This document shows positions 7,303 through 16,114 of a stretch of 64,000 nucleotides of DNA, piece after piece. Under the pieces are notes generated by a model. It had not been told where the DNA came from. It worked only from the letters and a program-made list of their open reading frames with translations, and did no database searches. Source of the stretch: Anaerolineae bacterium (GTDB taxonomy: Bacteria; Chloroflexota; Anaerolineae; Aggregatilineales; J027); assembly GCA_019913005.1 (NCBI GenBank), contig JAIOHL010000157.1:1-64000 (forward strand), in the 5' to 3' direction. Position 1 is the stretch's first letter, and each line of letters opens with the position of its first letter. A program made the translations under genes and the position numbers.

Positions 7303-8469
7303 ATGGCGGATTTAAAAGCTAGTTTTCGACGATTAGCTATCTCAATCGAAAATCGAGTGGATCGCTTGTGGCGTGGTCAAAAGGAGTTTGGCCCCCTCAC
7401 TATCTTACCTTATCTCGGTCATGGAACCAGTAAAATGCTGCATCTCAAAGGGCGGGTCGTGGCCGATTATCGTGTAACCAGCCCATTGGAAACGGATAGC
7501 GGCTGGAAAAACCTCCAAAATAACTTTCGGCGGTTTCATACCCACGAGATTCCATACGCCAAAGTTCGGGCTTGTTACGGCGATATGGAGCAGGAATTTA
7601 CGGCGAACGATGATGGGTACTTTGCAGTTCACATGGAATTGGGCCAAGCACCCTCTGAGGATCAATTCTGGCATGACGTCAAAATCGAACTGGTTGAGGA
7701 TACTTCCATTCAGGCAACGGGCCGTGTGCTCATTCCGCCGACCCAAATTCAATATGGGGTAATTAGCGATTTGGATGATACTGTCATCAAATCGGATGTG
7801 GTGCAGGTTACGAAACTGTTGACCAATACCTTCCTCCGTAACTCACGCACACGCTTGCCCTTTGCAGGAGTAGCGGCGTTTTATCATGCCTTACAGCAGG
7901 GAACAGTAGGGGGCTTTAATCCAATTTATTACGTCACCAGCGGCATCTGGAATTTATATGATGTGTATCTAGATTTTTTGCAGATACAGGGCATTCCCAT
8001 TGGGCCAATTTTTATGACTGACTTGGGTCTGAGTGAGCAGTATCTCTTTAAGCCGGGTCGTTTTGAGCATAAATTAACCGTCATTCGAGAATTACTCGAA
8101 ACCCATCCTAATCTATCCTTTATTCTCATCGGCGACAGTGGTGAAAAGGACGCCGAAATCTATGGGCAGGTTGCCATAGAGAATCCGGGACGAATATTGG
8201 CAATTTATATCCGCGATGTGAGCCAAAAACGGCGCGATGATGAGGTCAAGGCCATTATTGAGACGGTGCGGGAAAGTGGCACTGAAATTCTGCTGGTAGA
8301 AGATACCATTGCGGCGGCGACCCATGCCATTGAGCGGGGTTATATTAAGCCGGAAACACTCTCTGCGATTCAACAGGCCCAACGTAAAGACACCCCGCCC
8401 TCCAATCCGGTTGAGACACTCCGAAAGGTGGCTAAGGACAAATCAGGAGGCAAGGACAAAACGCTCTAG
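7303..8469 (+). CDS. App1-type phosphatase domain protein (DUF2183)
   Basis: A 388-residue protein. The central segment YGVISDLDDTVIKSDVVQVTKLL carries the D-x-D-x-T motif of HAD-like phosphatases and matches the catalytic domain of yeast App1 phosphatidate phosphatase (DUF2183); FILIGDSGEKDAEIYGQVAIENPGRILAIYIRDV is the conserved second half of that domain. An N-terminal beta-rich region (about residues 40-145) is usual in bacterial members. GGGAG at 7293-7297 supports the ATG at 7303. Its last 27 bases overlap the convergent HAD gene. The lipid substrate is inferred from the family and from the divergent lipid kinase gene. Confidence 0.9.
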   Translation: MADLKASFRRLAISIENRVDRLWRGQKEFGPLTILPYLGHGTSKMLHLKGRVVADYRVTSPLETDSGWKNLQNNFRRFHTHEIPYAKVRACYGDMEQEFTANDDGYFAVHMELGQAPSEDQFWHDVKIELVEDTSIQATGRVLIPPTQIQYGVISDLDDTVIKSDVVQVTKLLTNTFLRNSRTRLPFAGVAAFYHALQQGTVGGFNPIYYVTSGIWNLYDVYLDFLQIQGIPIGPIFMTDLGLSEQYLFKPGRFEHKLTVIRELLETHPNLSFILIGDSGEKDAEIYGQVAIENPGRILAIYIRDVSQKRRDDEVKAIIETVRESGTEILLVEDTIAAATHAIERGYIKPETLSAIQQAQRKDTPPSNPVETLRKVAKDKSGGKDKTL

Positions 8470-9249
8470 GGCTTCAGCGATGCCATCATGGTCGTTGCTG
8501 GCGGTAACATAATCGGCAGATCTTTGCACCTCTGGTTTGGAATTACCCATTGCCACCCCAATCCCCGCCAATTGCAGCATCCCAATGTCGTTTTCACCAT
8601 CCCCAAACGCAATGACATGCTCTGGCGGCATATCCATAAGTTCCAAAAGATGGCTGAGGCCGTCCCCTTTGGATGCGCCGGGGGGTAGCACTTCCAGCAT
8701 GGTATCAAGGGCTTGTACCAACGTCACGACATCTCCAATCTGGTTTTTAAGGTTGGCACGCAGGGCAGTGATCCGCTTTGGCTCGTCAATAAAGGTCAGT
8801 TTATGGACGGGTACGTGGTCAATGATCTGGCGCAGCGGCCCAACGGCTTCCGGTTGCGGTTCATGATAATGCGTCAGGATGTCGGTCTGTGGGCTTTTGT
8901 AGTCGGTTAGGATGCGGGTACCGCTGTAAATAACGGTGGGATACTGGCCTTGCAAGGCGGTTTCAAGCGCGATGTGGGCAGGGTCGGCGGCAAGTGTTTT
9001 TTGGTATAAAACATCACCCTGACCGCTGTACACCGTTAACCCTTGTATGTATACTCCGGGAGTAGTCAGACCTAAATGCTCAATAATATGGAGGGCCGAG
9101 GTGCGGGTTTTTCCGGTGGCAAGTATTAATGGAATACTCCGCTGCATGGCTTCGCGCAGGCATTTCTCGGTACGTTGGCTGATTTCGTGATTGCTATTGA
9201 GTAAGGTTCCGTCCAAATCAGTAACAATGAGCCGGATGGGGGATGCCAT
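8443..9249 (-). CDS. Cof-type HAD-superfamily hydrolase
   Basis: A 268-residue phosphatase with the class IIB HAD layout. Motif I is LIVTDLDGTLLNS with the nucleophile Asp, motif II is LILATGKTR, Lys of motif III lies in ASKGDGLSHLLELM, and motif IV is VIAFGDGENDIGMLQLAGIGVAMGNS. The cap domain is between motifs II and III. Such enzymes dephosphorylate sugar phosphates, pyridoxal phosphate or FMN in the cytosol; the exact substrate cannot be read from sequence. ATG at 9249. Its promoter must lie within the first part of the 205-base gap shared with the exopolysaccharide operon. Confidence 0.92.
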   Translation of the reverse strand: MASPIRLIVTDLDGTLLNSNHEISQRTEKCLREAMQRSIPLILATGKTRTSALHIIEHLGLTTPGVYIQGLTVYSGQGDVLYQKTLAADPAHIALETALQGQYPTVIYSGTRILTDYKSPQTDILTHYHEPQPEAVGPLRQIIDHVPVHKLTFIDEPKRITALRANLKNQIGDVVTLVQALDTMLEVLPPGASKGDGLSHLLELMDMPPEHVIAFGDGENDIGMLQLAGIGVAMGNSKPEVQRSADYVTASNDHDGIAEALERFVLAS

Positions 9250-9285
9250 TCAATTATTTACCTTGTAGATTGGATGAGGGTGTGA

Positions 9286-9298
9286 GTTGATAATCAAC
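9286..9298. promoter_or_regulatory. operator-like dyad upstream of the exopolysaccharide operon
   Basis: GTTGAT-A-ATCAAC is a perfect 6-1-6 dyad in the 205-base gap between the divergent HAD gene and the first exopolysaccharide gene. A possible -10 hexamer TATAGT lies at 9379-9384, but no convincing -35 accompanies it. The gap contains no small gene that I can see. Confidence 0.4.
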
Positions 9299-9454
9299 AC
9301 AACCTTATGATACTTTTTTTGTAAGGGCATTGAAAGGCTTTTTTCATACGTCTTACGTTAGCTGCAAGGTTAAAACACTATAGTTGAGGACGTTCGGCGC
9401 TCTAAAAATTATTGAAGCGGCGAAAGATTTGAGTTTTCTTGAGAGGTGCATTGC

Positions 9455-11644
9455 ATGGCTCGAAATGGACACCGGCACATATTATTTGTAGATGATGATG
9501 CCGATATACGAGAGGTAGTCGAAAGCCGGTTAGAGCTTGCGGGAATTAGTGTAACCACTGCTGAAGATGGCATAGATGCGCTTCATCATTTGGAGACCGG
9601 CCTTTTCCCAGACATCATTATTTCCGACATCCAGATGCCCAACATGGATGGTTTTGCTTTCTTTAGCACGGTTCGCCAGAATGACGAATGGCTTGAAATT
9701 CCGTTTGTGGGCCTGACCGAAGACATGGACGGCACGATTGCACGACGGGCACGCATTTTGGGCATGACCGATTTTTTGCGGAAACCGTTTGACAGCGATG
9801 AATTGTTAGAGACTATCTATAGCAAAACCAAAGATAAGTCGGATGGGGATGCTGATAATGGGGGTGTTTCAATCCAGCCTGTTACACAAGCCTTGAGTCG
9901 TCCAGAATCCACTCGTCTTGAGGGACGTTCGGATTATTCACGGTTCGACAATGCCCCGGTTGTGGTGGATGATTCACCCAGCATGTCGCGGCAGATGGTC
10001 ATGGCAAGCCCTAAGCTTTCTACTCCCACCAGCGCAGCAACCTCCGCCTCGGCAGGAGCAGAACTAAAATCCTATTTCCGTGTGTTGTTGTGGTACAAGT
10101 GGGTCATCATCATTTGTACGGTTGTGGCCGTCGTTTTGTCGTTTGTTGCCAGTATGCTGATTACACCTAAATATTCAGCGAGTGCCACCCTGCGTGTTGC
10201 TTCGGCGTCCGGTGGGGTAGTGGACTATGGTTCACTGGCGCTGTCTTCGCGTTTGATGAATACCTACCGTGAGATTGCCACCAGCGGCCCAGTTATTGAT
10301 GAACTCAATGAGCGCTTGGGTACAGAAGTTGCCCCCGCCATTTCAGTGGATTCCATTGTCGAAACCGAGTTATTTACCATTACTGCAACTGATGCTGATC
10401 CCGAAATCGCCAAAGATGCTGCCAACATCATGGCTGAAATCATGGTTGAACGCAGTTTGGAACTGTACGGTGGGACAACCGAGACCTATCGGCAGTACCT
10501 TGAAGACCAACTGCAAGAGGCCGAAGATAACTATCAACAGGCGGTACGGGCTTATGAAATCGCCATTGAGGGAGCACAGACCGATCAGGAAGCAACTAAT
10601 CCTGAAGGTGGCATAACCCAATCCGCTTCATTGGTCACCGCTAAACTCGATATTTTGCAGAAGCGGGTCGAGCTTTTCCAGCAGATCTATCAAGACCGCC
10701 TCAACCGCTATGAAAACGCGCTGGTGAGTGAACAACTACGGGCCAATGCTATCAGTATTGTTGAACCCGCCTATCTGCCAACAGCGCCGTCCTCACCCAA
10801 GAAGATGTTCAACGCTATTTTGGGTTTTGGTGCGGGGTTGGTGGGTGGAGTTGGCTTGGCCTTCTTACTCGAAACCTTTAAGAATGCCTTCCGCACGGTT
10901 GAGGATGTTCAAAATGTTACCAGTCTGCCCATTTTGGCCCAAGTGCCGAATCGCTCTGGCGGGCCATTGAGCTTACTGCGCCGTCGCCGTCGAGAGTTGT
11001 TCCTTACGCAGAAATCTAAACCCTCATTCTTTGAACCCTATCATCGTCTGCGGGTAACGCTGCTTGGCTCTCGATCCATCTCGAAAGGCGATGTCATTTT
11101 GCTCGCCAGTGCCGAACCGGGAGCTGGTAAATCCACCACGACAGGCAATCTCGGTGTGGCAATGGCGGAAACAGGCAACCGCGTCATTTTGATTGACGCC
11201 GACTTCCCCCGTCATGGTTTGACTCGTATGTTTAACCAAGTGGGCAAAATGGGCTTGGGTGAGGTCTTATTGGGTCAGCAAAGCCTTGCAGAAACTATCC
11301 AAGATACCCAATGGCCCACCCTCGGATTTTTGCCTGCTGGCGCTGTAGCAGATGAAATGACAGGCCGACTATCGCCGGAGATGCTCGATGAATTGCTGGC
11401 CCAGTTGCGTCAACTTTATGACTATATCGTGATTGATTCACCTGCCTTGCTTTCCATTGCCGATGCAACCGTTATTGCGAGGCAGGCCGATGCCGTGGTG
11501 ATGGTTGTCTCCATTCGACATTCGCAACCCAGCGAACTCCGTATGGCTTTGCAGCAGTTGGGGGATGTGAATGCCAAGACTGTTGGGTTGGTCATCAATC
11601 GCGCCCCCAAGACCCGTGTCTACAGTTATTACGCTCGCCGATAA
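9455..11644 (+). CDS. receiver domain-Wzz-tyrosine kinase fusion (exopolysaccharide chain-length/BY-kinase)
   Basis: A 729-residue protein with three parts. Residues about 6-125 are a response-regulator receiver (ILFVDDDADIRE, DIIISDIQMPNMDGF, LRKPFDSDELLE). A polar linker follows. Residues about 205-490 are a Wzz chain-length domain with membrane segments near WYKWVIIICTVVAVVLSFVAS and NAILGFGAGLVGGVGLAFLL. Residues about 530-729 are a BY-kinase with Walker A ASAEPGAGKSTTTGNL, A' VILIDADFPR and B YIVIDSPALL. The C-terminus is short and has only YSYY rather than a long tyrosine cluster. GAGAGG at 9441-9446 sets the ATG at 9455. It heads the plus-strand operon and would control polymer length and export. 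A receiver fused to this pair is unusual. Confidence 0.93.
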   Translation: MARNGHRHILFVDDDADIREVVESRLELAGISVTTAEDGIDALHHLETGLFPDIIISDIQMPNMDGFAFFSTVRQNDEWLEIPFVGLTEDMDGTIARRARILGMTDFLRKPFDSDELLETIYSKTKDKSDGDADNGGVSIQPVTQALSRPESTRLEGRSDYSRFDNAPVVVDDSPSMSRQMVMASPKLSTPTSAATSASAGAELKSYFRVLLWYKWVIIICTVVAVVLSFVASMLITPKYSASATLRVASASGGVVDYGSLALSSRLMNTYREIATSGPVIDELNERLGTEVAPAISVDSIVETELFTITATDADPEIAKDAANIMAEIMVERSLELYGGTTETYRQYLEDQLQEAEDNYQQAVRAYEIAIEGAQTDQEATNPEGGITQSASLVTAKLDILQKRVELFQQIYQDRLNRYENALVSEQLRANAISIVEPAYLPTAPSSPKKMFNAILGFGAGLVGGVGLAFLLETFKNAFRTVEDVQNVTSLPILAQVPNRSGGPLSLLRRRRRELFLTQKSKPSFFEPYHRLRVTLLGSRSISKGDVILLASAEPGAGKSTTTGNLGVAMAETGNRVILIDADFPRHGLTRMFNQVGKMGLGEVLLGQQSLAETIQDTQWPTLGFLPAGAVADEMTGRLSPEMLDELLAQLRQLYDYIVIDSPALLSIADATVIARQADAVVMVVSIRHSQPSELRMALQQLGDVNAKTVGLVINRAPKTRVYSYYARR

Positions 11645-11650
11645 AAAATT

Positions 11651-11682
11651 AAGCCTGCCAGTAGCTACAGAGCAGGCTTTTT
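11651..11682 (+). terminator. intrinsic terminator between tyrosine-kinase gene and the rest of the operon
   Basis: AAGCCTGC (11651-11658) and GCAGGCTT (11672-11679) form a perfect 8-base stem with a 13-base loop followed by TTTT. It starts only six bases after the stop codon. The downstream glycosyltransferase gene begins 20 bases later with its own Shine-Dalgarno, so this would give partial termination and polarity. Confidence 0.75.
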
Positions 11683-11702
11683 ACTAAAGGAGACTTAGGA
11701 TT

Positions 11703-12914
11703 ATGTCCGGCAGCCGTCCGCTGCGTATCTTGATGATTGTTGAAAACTGCTCGTACCCCTTTGATGTGCGGGTGCGGCATGAAGCTGAAACTTTAGCCGC
11801 TGCTGGCTATCAAGTGAGTGTAATTGCCCCGCGAGGCAAAAACGAAAAATGGCGGGATACCATCAATGGTGTCTATGCCGTGCGCTTCCCAGCACCTCCC
11901 AATCGCGGGGGGATGTTAGGATATTTGATGGAATTTGGGTATGCAACCCTTGCGGTGACATGGCTGGCACTGTGGCGGACCCTGCGCGGTAAGGTGGATG
12001 TGATTCATGTGCATAATCCACCGGATACCTTGTGGTTTGCGGCACTGATTCCCAAATTGTTTGGCAAGAAATTTATCTACGATCATCATGACCTGTCGCC
12101 AGAATTGTTCCTTTCCAAATATGGCGAAGAGGCTAAAGGAAATAAGTTGTATCGTATTTTGCTTTGGTTGGAAAAACGCTCGTGTCGCATGGCGAATTGG
12201 GTTGTGGAGGTCAACGAATCCTACAAGAAGGGTGACATTGAACGTAATGGTGTCAAACCAGAGCGTGTCCATGTTGTCCGCAATGGCCCTAACCTCAAAC
12301 GGATGCGACTTGTCCCAATTGATGAACAACTTCGCGCCAAAGCCGAAACGTTGATTGCCTATGTTGGCAATATTTCGTCACAAGATGGCCTCGACCATTT
12401 GTTGGGGGCGGTGTATCACCTTGAGCGTGATCTCGGCTATAAGGATTGGTACTGCAACATCATTGGCAAGGCCGATAATCTCGATGAGCTGCAGCGAATT
12501 GCCCAAGAATTAGGGATTAGTGATCGGGTGCGTTTTGCGGGTTTTATCTCCGATGATGAAATGCTGCGTATCCTGTCTACCTCTGATATTTGCATTGTGC
12601 CCGACCCTGATAATCCGCTGAACAATAAATCCACCATGAACAAAGTCATGGAATATATGGCATTGGGTAAGCCAATGGTGGCCTATGACTTGGTGGAACA
12701 TAAATTCTCGGCACAGGATGCAGCCCTTTATGCGATTCCCAACGACAAAATGGATATGGCCCGCCAAATTTTGAAGCTCGTCCAAGACCCTGCGTTGCGT
12801 GCCCAAATGGGAGAAGCAGGTCGTCAACGGGTCGAAACTCAATTGAAATGGGAGTATTCGGCTGAAAGACTGCTGGCACTCTATGCCGAAGTTGCGAAGG
12901 AAACGCTGGGTTGA
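11703..12914 (+). CDS. glycosyltransferase family 4 protein
   Basis: A 403-residue GT-B fold sugar transferase. The N-terminal half opens with ILMIVENCSYPFDVRVRHEAETLAAAGYQVSVIAPRG, the usual start of GT4 enzymes that act on lipid-linked glycans. The C-terminal nucleotide-sugar half includes LIAYVGNISSQDGLDHLLGAV and VRFAGFISDDEMLRILSTSDICIVPDPDNPLNN..MNKVMEYMALGKPMVAYD with the conserved E-x(7)-E-like region. AAAGGAG at 11686-11692 precedes the ATG. It would add a sugar to the growing repeat unit on undecaprenyl phosphate at the inner membrane face. Donor and linkage unknown. Confidence 0.92.
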   Translation: MSGSRPLRILMIVENCSYPFDVRVRHEAETLAAAGYQVSVIAPRGKNEKWRDTINGVYAVRFPAPPNRGGMLGYLMEFGYATLAVTWLALWRTLRGKVDVIHVHNPPDTLWFAALIPKLFGKKFIYDHHDLSPELFLSKYGEEAKGNKLYRILLWLEKRSCRMANWVVEVNESYKKGDIERNGVKPERVHVVRNGPNLKRMRLVPIDEQLRAKAETLIAYVGNISSQDGLDHLLGAVYHLERDLGYKDWYCNIIGKADNLDELQRIAQELGISDRVRFAGFISDDEMLRILSTSDICIVPDPDNPLNNKSTMNKVMEYMALGKPMVAYDLVEHKFSAQDAALYAIPNDKMDMARQILKLVQDPALRAQMGEAGRQRVETQLKWEYSAERLLALYAEVAKETLG

Positions 12915-12930
12915 TAGGTAATAGTACGCG

Positions 12931-14523
12931 ATGAGCAGCCTTCCGAACTCGAAAACCTTTGCACGCCCCGGATTTTTCTATTATCTCATCCGACCTTGGC
13001 GTGTAATAGACTTGCCCGGCTTTTGGCCCTTTATGGAATTGGTCATTGCAGCGGGGGTAGGATTGTGCATTGCGGTTTTGATTATCGTTAGCACCCATTT
13101 TATCGGCAATCCAAAGGTCGTCGTTGGGGCGATTGGCGGCATTTTTTATGTCTTTATGATTCGCCGTTGGCCCTATTTGGGAATCTTGTCGGTGGTGGCG
13201 ATTACAAGTGGGCTGATAAGTTGGGAATGGCTGCCCTTGATTCCCATAGGCCCATTCAGTGCGCATATTCCCGATGTAATGTTGGGACTGCTTCTTTTGC
13301 TGCTGATATTACGAGCCACAACCCAAAAGGATTTTCATTTTTATCAATCTCCATTAGATATTCCTTTGTTATTGTTTATCATGGCACTGTTTTTTTCGAT
13401 GTTTAATGGTGTAATCTTTTTAGACCTCTCGCCCAACCCTGTAATACGGGTATCCCGTCCTATCTTTTACTGGCTAATCTTTTTTCCGATCACGCAATTT
13501 ATCACGGATAAACAGACATTACGTAATTTTCTGTATGGTCTTATGGGGTTGGCGCTGGTTCTATCAGCGGGTTTGATATTCCCCAACCGCTTTTTGCCTC
13601 TTATGCCTGTCAGCGCAGCGGATTTGACAACTGCTGGCCGCGAATTCTCCGGTGTGACTCGCCTTTATTATGGCGGCGAACGTTATCTCTATATGATTAT
13701 CCCGGCCATGATCGGCACTCTGCTGATTTATCGTAAGGAGCGTTGGCTGCGGTTTATCGTACTGGCGGGGGCGATATTTTGGCTGTACCGGAGTTATCAA
13801 CGTAATTATTGGGCCACCACGATTGTCAACATTGGCTTAATGATCGCCTTGTTCAGCACGTTTAGTCGAACGCGCTATCGGACGATTACTCGTCTTGCGA
13901 CTGCCGCTCCGCTACTCATTATTTTGTTTATAGGGGTCTATTTCGCATTTCCGGCACAGGTGGGCAGCCAAATTGATATTTATGCTGATCGTATGGGCAG
14001 TATTTTCCAGACGGCCTCTAATGAACGGGCGGATAGCAGCCTCGAATGGCGCTCGATGGAAAATTACTATGCACGGCAAAGTATCAATGAGCATTTGTGG
14101 TTTGGCATTGGGCCATCCGGAACTTATCGCCCACCTTTTGAAATTGAGGTGCTTGCCAACGAGTATCCGATTAACTGGTATGTCCACAACAGCTACTTGT
14201 GGATAACCGTGATGATGGGACTATCGGGCTTAATCCCGTTTTTGTGGCTGAGTATTCAATATGTTTTGCGTACTTTGTGGCGTTGGACGGAACTGCGGGA
14301 TGAAGAATTTATCGGTGTATACATCGGCTTTGGTACGGGCTACTTGGGCATGATGATTAGCAACATCGTCGCGCCAAATTTTGTGCAGTCGTGGGCACTT
14401 ATCATCTATCCCGTAGCGATGGGTGTCAACGAAGTGATTTATCGGCTGAATAAACAAGAAAAAGAACAAGCCGAAAAACAACAAACAATCTCGCTTGCCC
14501 GCCGAATGCGTGTGGCAAGATAA
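12931..14523 (+). CDS. O-antigen polymerase/ligase-like membrane protein (Wzy/WaaL)
   Basis: A 530-residue polytopic protein with about 11-12 hydrophobic segments. The large periplasmic-type loop near residues 345-420 carries SLEWRSMENYYARQSINEHLWFGIGPSGTYRPP and YVHNSYLWITVMMGLSGLIPFLWL, matching the Wzy_C/O-antigen ligase pattern including the His of the H-N-S-Y motif. It would polymerise undecaprenyl-linked repeat units on the outer face of the membrane. It follows the first glycosyltransferase by 16 bases and precedes the flippase by 24 bases. The C-terminal tail is polar and Gln/Lys-rich (KQEKEQAEKQQT). Confidence 0.88.
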   Translation: MSSLPNSKTFARPGFFYYLIRPWRVIDLPGFWPFMELVIAAGVGLCIAVLIIVSTHFIGNPKVVVGAIGGIFYVFMIRRWPYLGILSVVAITSGLISWEWLPLIPIGPFSAHIPDVMLGLLLLLLILRATTQKDFHFYQSPLDIPLLLFIMALFFSMFNGVIFLDLSPNPVIRVSRPIFYWLIFFPITQFITDKQTLRNFLYGLMGLALVLSAGLIFPNRFLPLMPVSAADLTTAGREFSGVTRLYYGGERYLYMIIPAMIGTLLIYRKERWLRFIVLAGAIFWLYRSYQRNYWATTIVNIGLMIALFSTFSRTRYRTITRLATAAPLLIILFIGVYFAFPAQVGSQIDIYADRMGSIFQTASNERADSSLEWRSMENYYARQSINEHLWFGIGPSGTYRPPFEIEVLANEYPINWYVHNSYLWITVMMGLSGLIPFLWLSIQYVLRTLWRWTELRDEEFIGVYIGFGTGYLGMMISNIVAPNFVQSWALIIYPVAMGVNEVIYRLNKQEKEQAEKQQTISLARRMRVAR

Positions 14524-14547
14524 CCTACTTTCTCTTGAGGGGGTCGA

Positions 14548-16107
14548 ATGCAAAGGCGCGTTATTAAGGACTTGCTGGCCTATTTGCCATCCAAGATTTT
14601 GCCAGCACTGACGGCATTTATCACCGTGCCGATTTTTACTCGTCTATTTGCCCCAGACCAATATGGCAACTATAACCTTGCAGTTGGGGTCTCGGAGTTT
14701 TTGATTGCCGGGACGGTCACAGGATTTGCCGCTGCCGCCGTGCGATTTTATGCAGCCTATGAACTCAAAGAAAAACTGTCCGATTATTTTGGGACGATTT
14801 TTTCTACCACCGCCGTACTAACCATTGTTGGGGGGATTATCGCCGCCGTGCTGATGGTCGCCGCCAAAGCCGCCGATTTGGTAGATGATGACCTATACTC
14901 CCTATTATGGGTGGCGCTGCTGCTGTTTATCGTCAGCAGTTGGTACACCGTCCTGATGCACATTGTTCGGGCAGAGGAAAAAAGCCGCTGGTATACCGCC
15001 TTTGAGTTATCTATGCGTTACGGGATGGTCATTATTGCATGGATAATGGCAACCCAGTTCAATGTTGGGGTTGGCTCGATCTTATGGGGACAAGTCATTA
15101 TCACTATTGTCCTGATGATTCCCCTCTTTTGGGTTACGTCAAAAGGGGTAGCTATCCGCTTTAGCAAATTGACCCGAAGTGATTTTGCGCCGTTTTGGGC
15201 CTATGCTTTGCCGCTTACGATTGGCAATTTGGCGTTTTGGGGATTGCGTTTGGCTGACCGCTACATCGTCAAAATTTTCCATGATAGCTATGAAGTCGGT
15301 GTCTATCTCGTTTCCTACAACATTTCGGCCCGCAGTATTGACTTGCTGGTCGGTCTATTTTTGATTGTCCCCGGCCCTATTATGATGAGAACATGGGAAG
15401 AAAAAGGCCGTGCCGAAACTGAAGAGACATTGACCACTTTTACTCGGATGTTCCTAATTTTGGTCATGCCAGCGGTAGTTGGCTTGGCAGTAACCGCACG
15501 TCTATTAGTGGGATTTTTGGCCGATCCTGAATACTTTGACGGATACCGAGCCACCTTTTTTGTGGCGGCATCTAGCGCTCTATTTGGTTTAGGGCAGTTG
15601 GGTAGCTATGGCATCCTGCTCGGTAAAAAGACGAATATTCTGGCCCGTAATCAATTTATTGCGGTTGCAGTCAGCCTTGCACTCAATATTGCTTTGGTTC
15701 CTTGGTTGGGTTTTATGGGCGCGGCGATGGCAGGGACAATTGCTTTTGCTTTCCAGACCTTTTTGCAGGCCTATTATTCCGCGAAATTCCTGACATGGCG
15801 CTGGCCGATGCCAACGTTGTGGCGGGTTATTGGAGCGACAGTGTTGATGGGGGTTGTCGCTGGTCTCATTGTCGAGTTTGGGCCAGCAGATGGTACTAAA
15901 GAACAGGTGCTGACGTTTTTGATCGCGGTTGGGGCCGGGGCGGTTGCCTATGGAGTCGCCATTATTGGCCTCGGTGAAGTTTCGATTGCCCAGTTACGTA
16001 CTATTCGCAGTGAGCATGGGCCAGATGCGATGATTGCCTCTGTGCCAGAGGATGCGGAATCAGAATCAACGATTCCACCAATGCCCGAAACCACCGTTGA
16101 AATATAG
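14548..16107 (+). CDS. polysaccharide flippase (Wzx/MATE-like)
   Basis: A 519-residue polytopic membrane protein with about 14 hydrophobic segments, the size and pattern of oligosaccharide flippases of the Polysacc_synt family. The N-terminus VIKDLLAYLPSKILPALTAFITVPIFTRLFAPDQYGNYNLAV is diagnostic (an amphipathic first segment followed by the F/L-x-x-x-x-Y-G motif). It would move lipid-linked repeat units across the membrane to the Wzy-like polymerase encoded just before it. GAGGGGG precedes the ATG. The last 30 residues are acidic and Pro-rich. It ends seven bases before the lyase start. Confidence 0.92.
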   Translation: MQRRVIKDLLAYLPSKILPALTAFITVPIFTRLFAPDQYGNYNLAVGVSEFLIAGTVTGFAAAAVRFYAAYELKEKLSDYFGTIFSTTAVLTIVGGIIAAVLMVAAKAADLVDDDLYSLLWVALLLFIVSSWYTVLMHIVRAEEKSRWYTAFELSMRYGMVIIAWIMATQFNVGVGSILWGQVIITIVLMIPLFWVTSKGVAIRFSKLTRSDFAPFWAYALPLTIGNLAFWGLRLADRYIVKIFHDSYEVGVYLVSYNISARSIDLLVGLFLIVPGPIMMRTWEEKGRAETEETLTTFTRMFLILVMPAVVGLAVTARLLVGFLADPEYFDGYRATFFVAASSALFGLGQLGSYGILLGKKTNILARNQFIAVAVSLALNIALVPWLGFMGAAMAGTIAFAFQTFLQAYYSAKFLTWRWPMPTLWRVIGATVLMGVVAGLIVEFGPADGTKEQVLTFLIAVGAGAVAYGVAIIGLGEVSIAQLRTIRSEHGPDAMIASVPEDAESESTIPPMPETTVEI

Positions 16108-16114
16108 GGGGGCT

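Noticed and set aside
12646-13266. 206-codon frame antisense to the glycosyltransferase and polymerase genes
   Set aside because: Rich in Pro, His, Asn and Gln as expected of a shadow frame, and both genes on the other strand are well supported.
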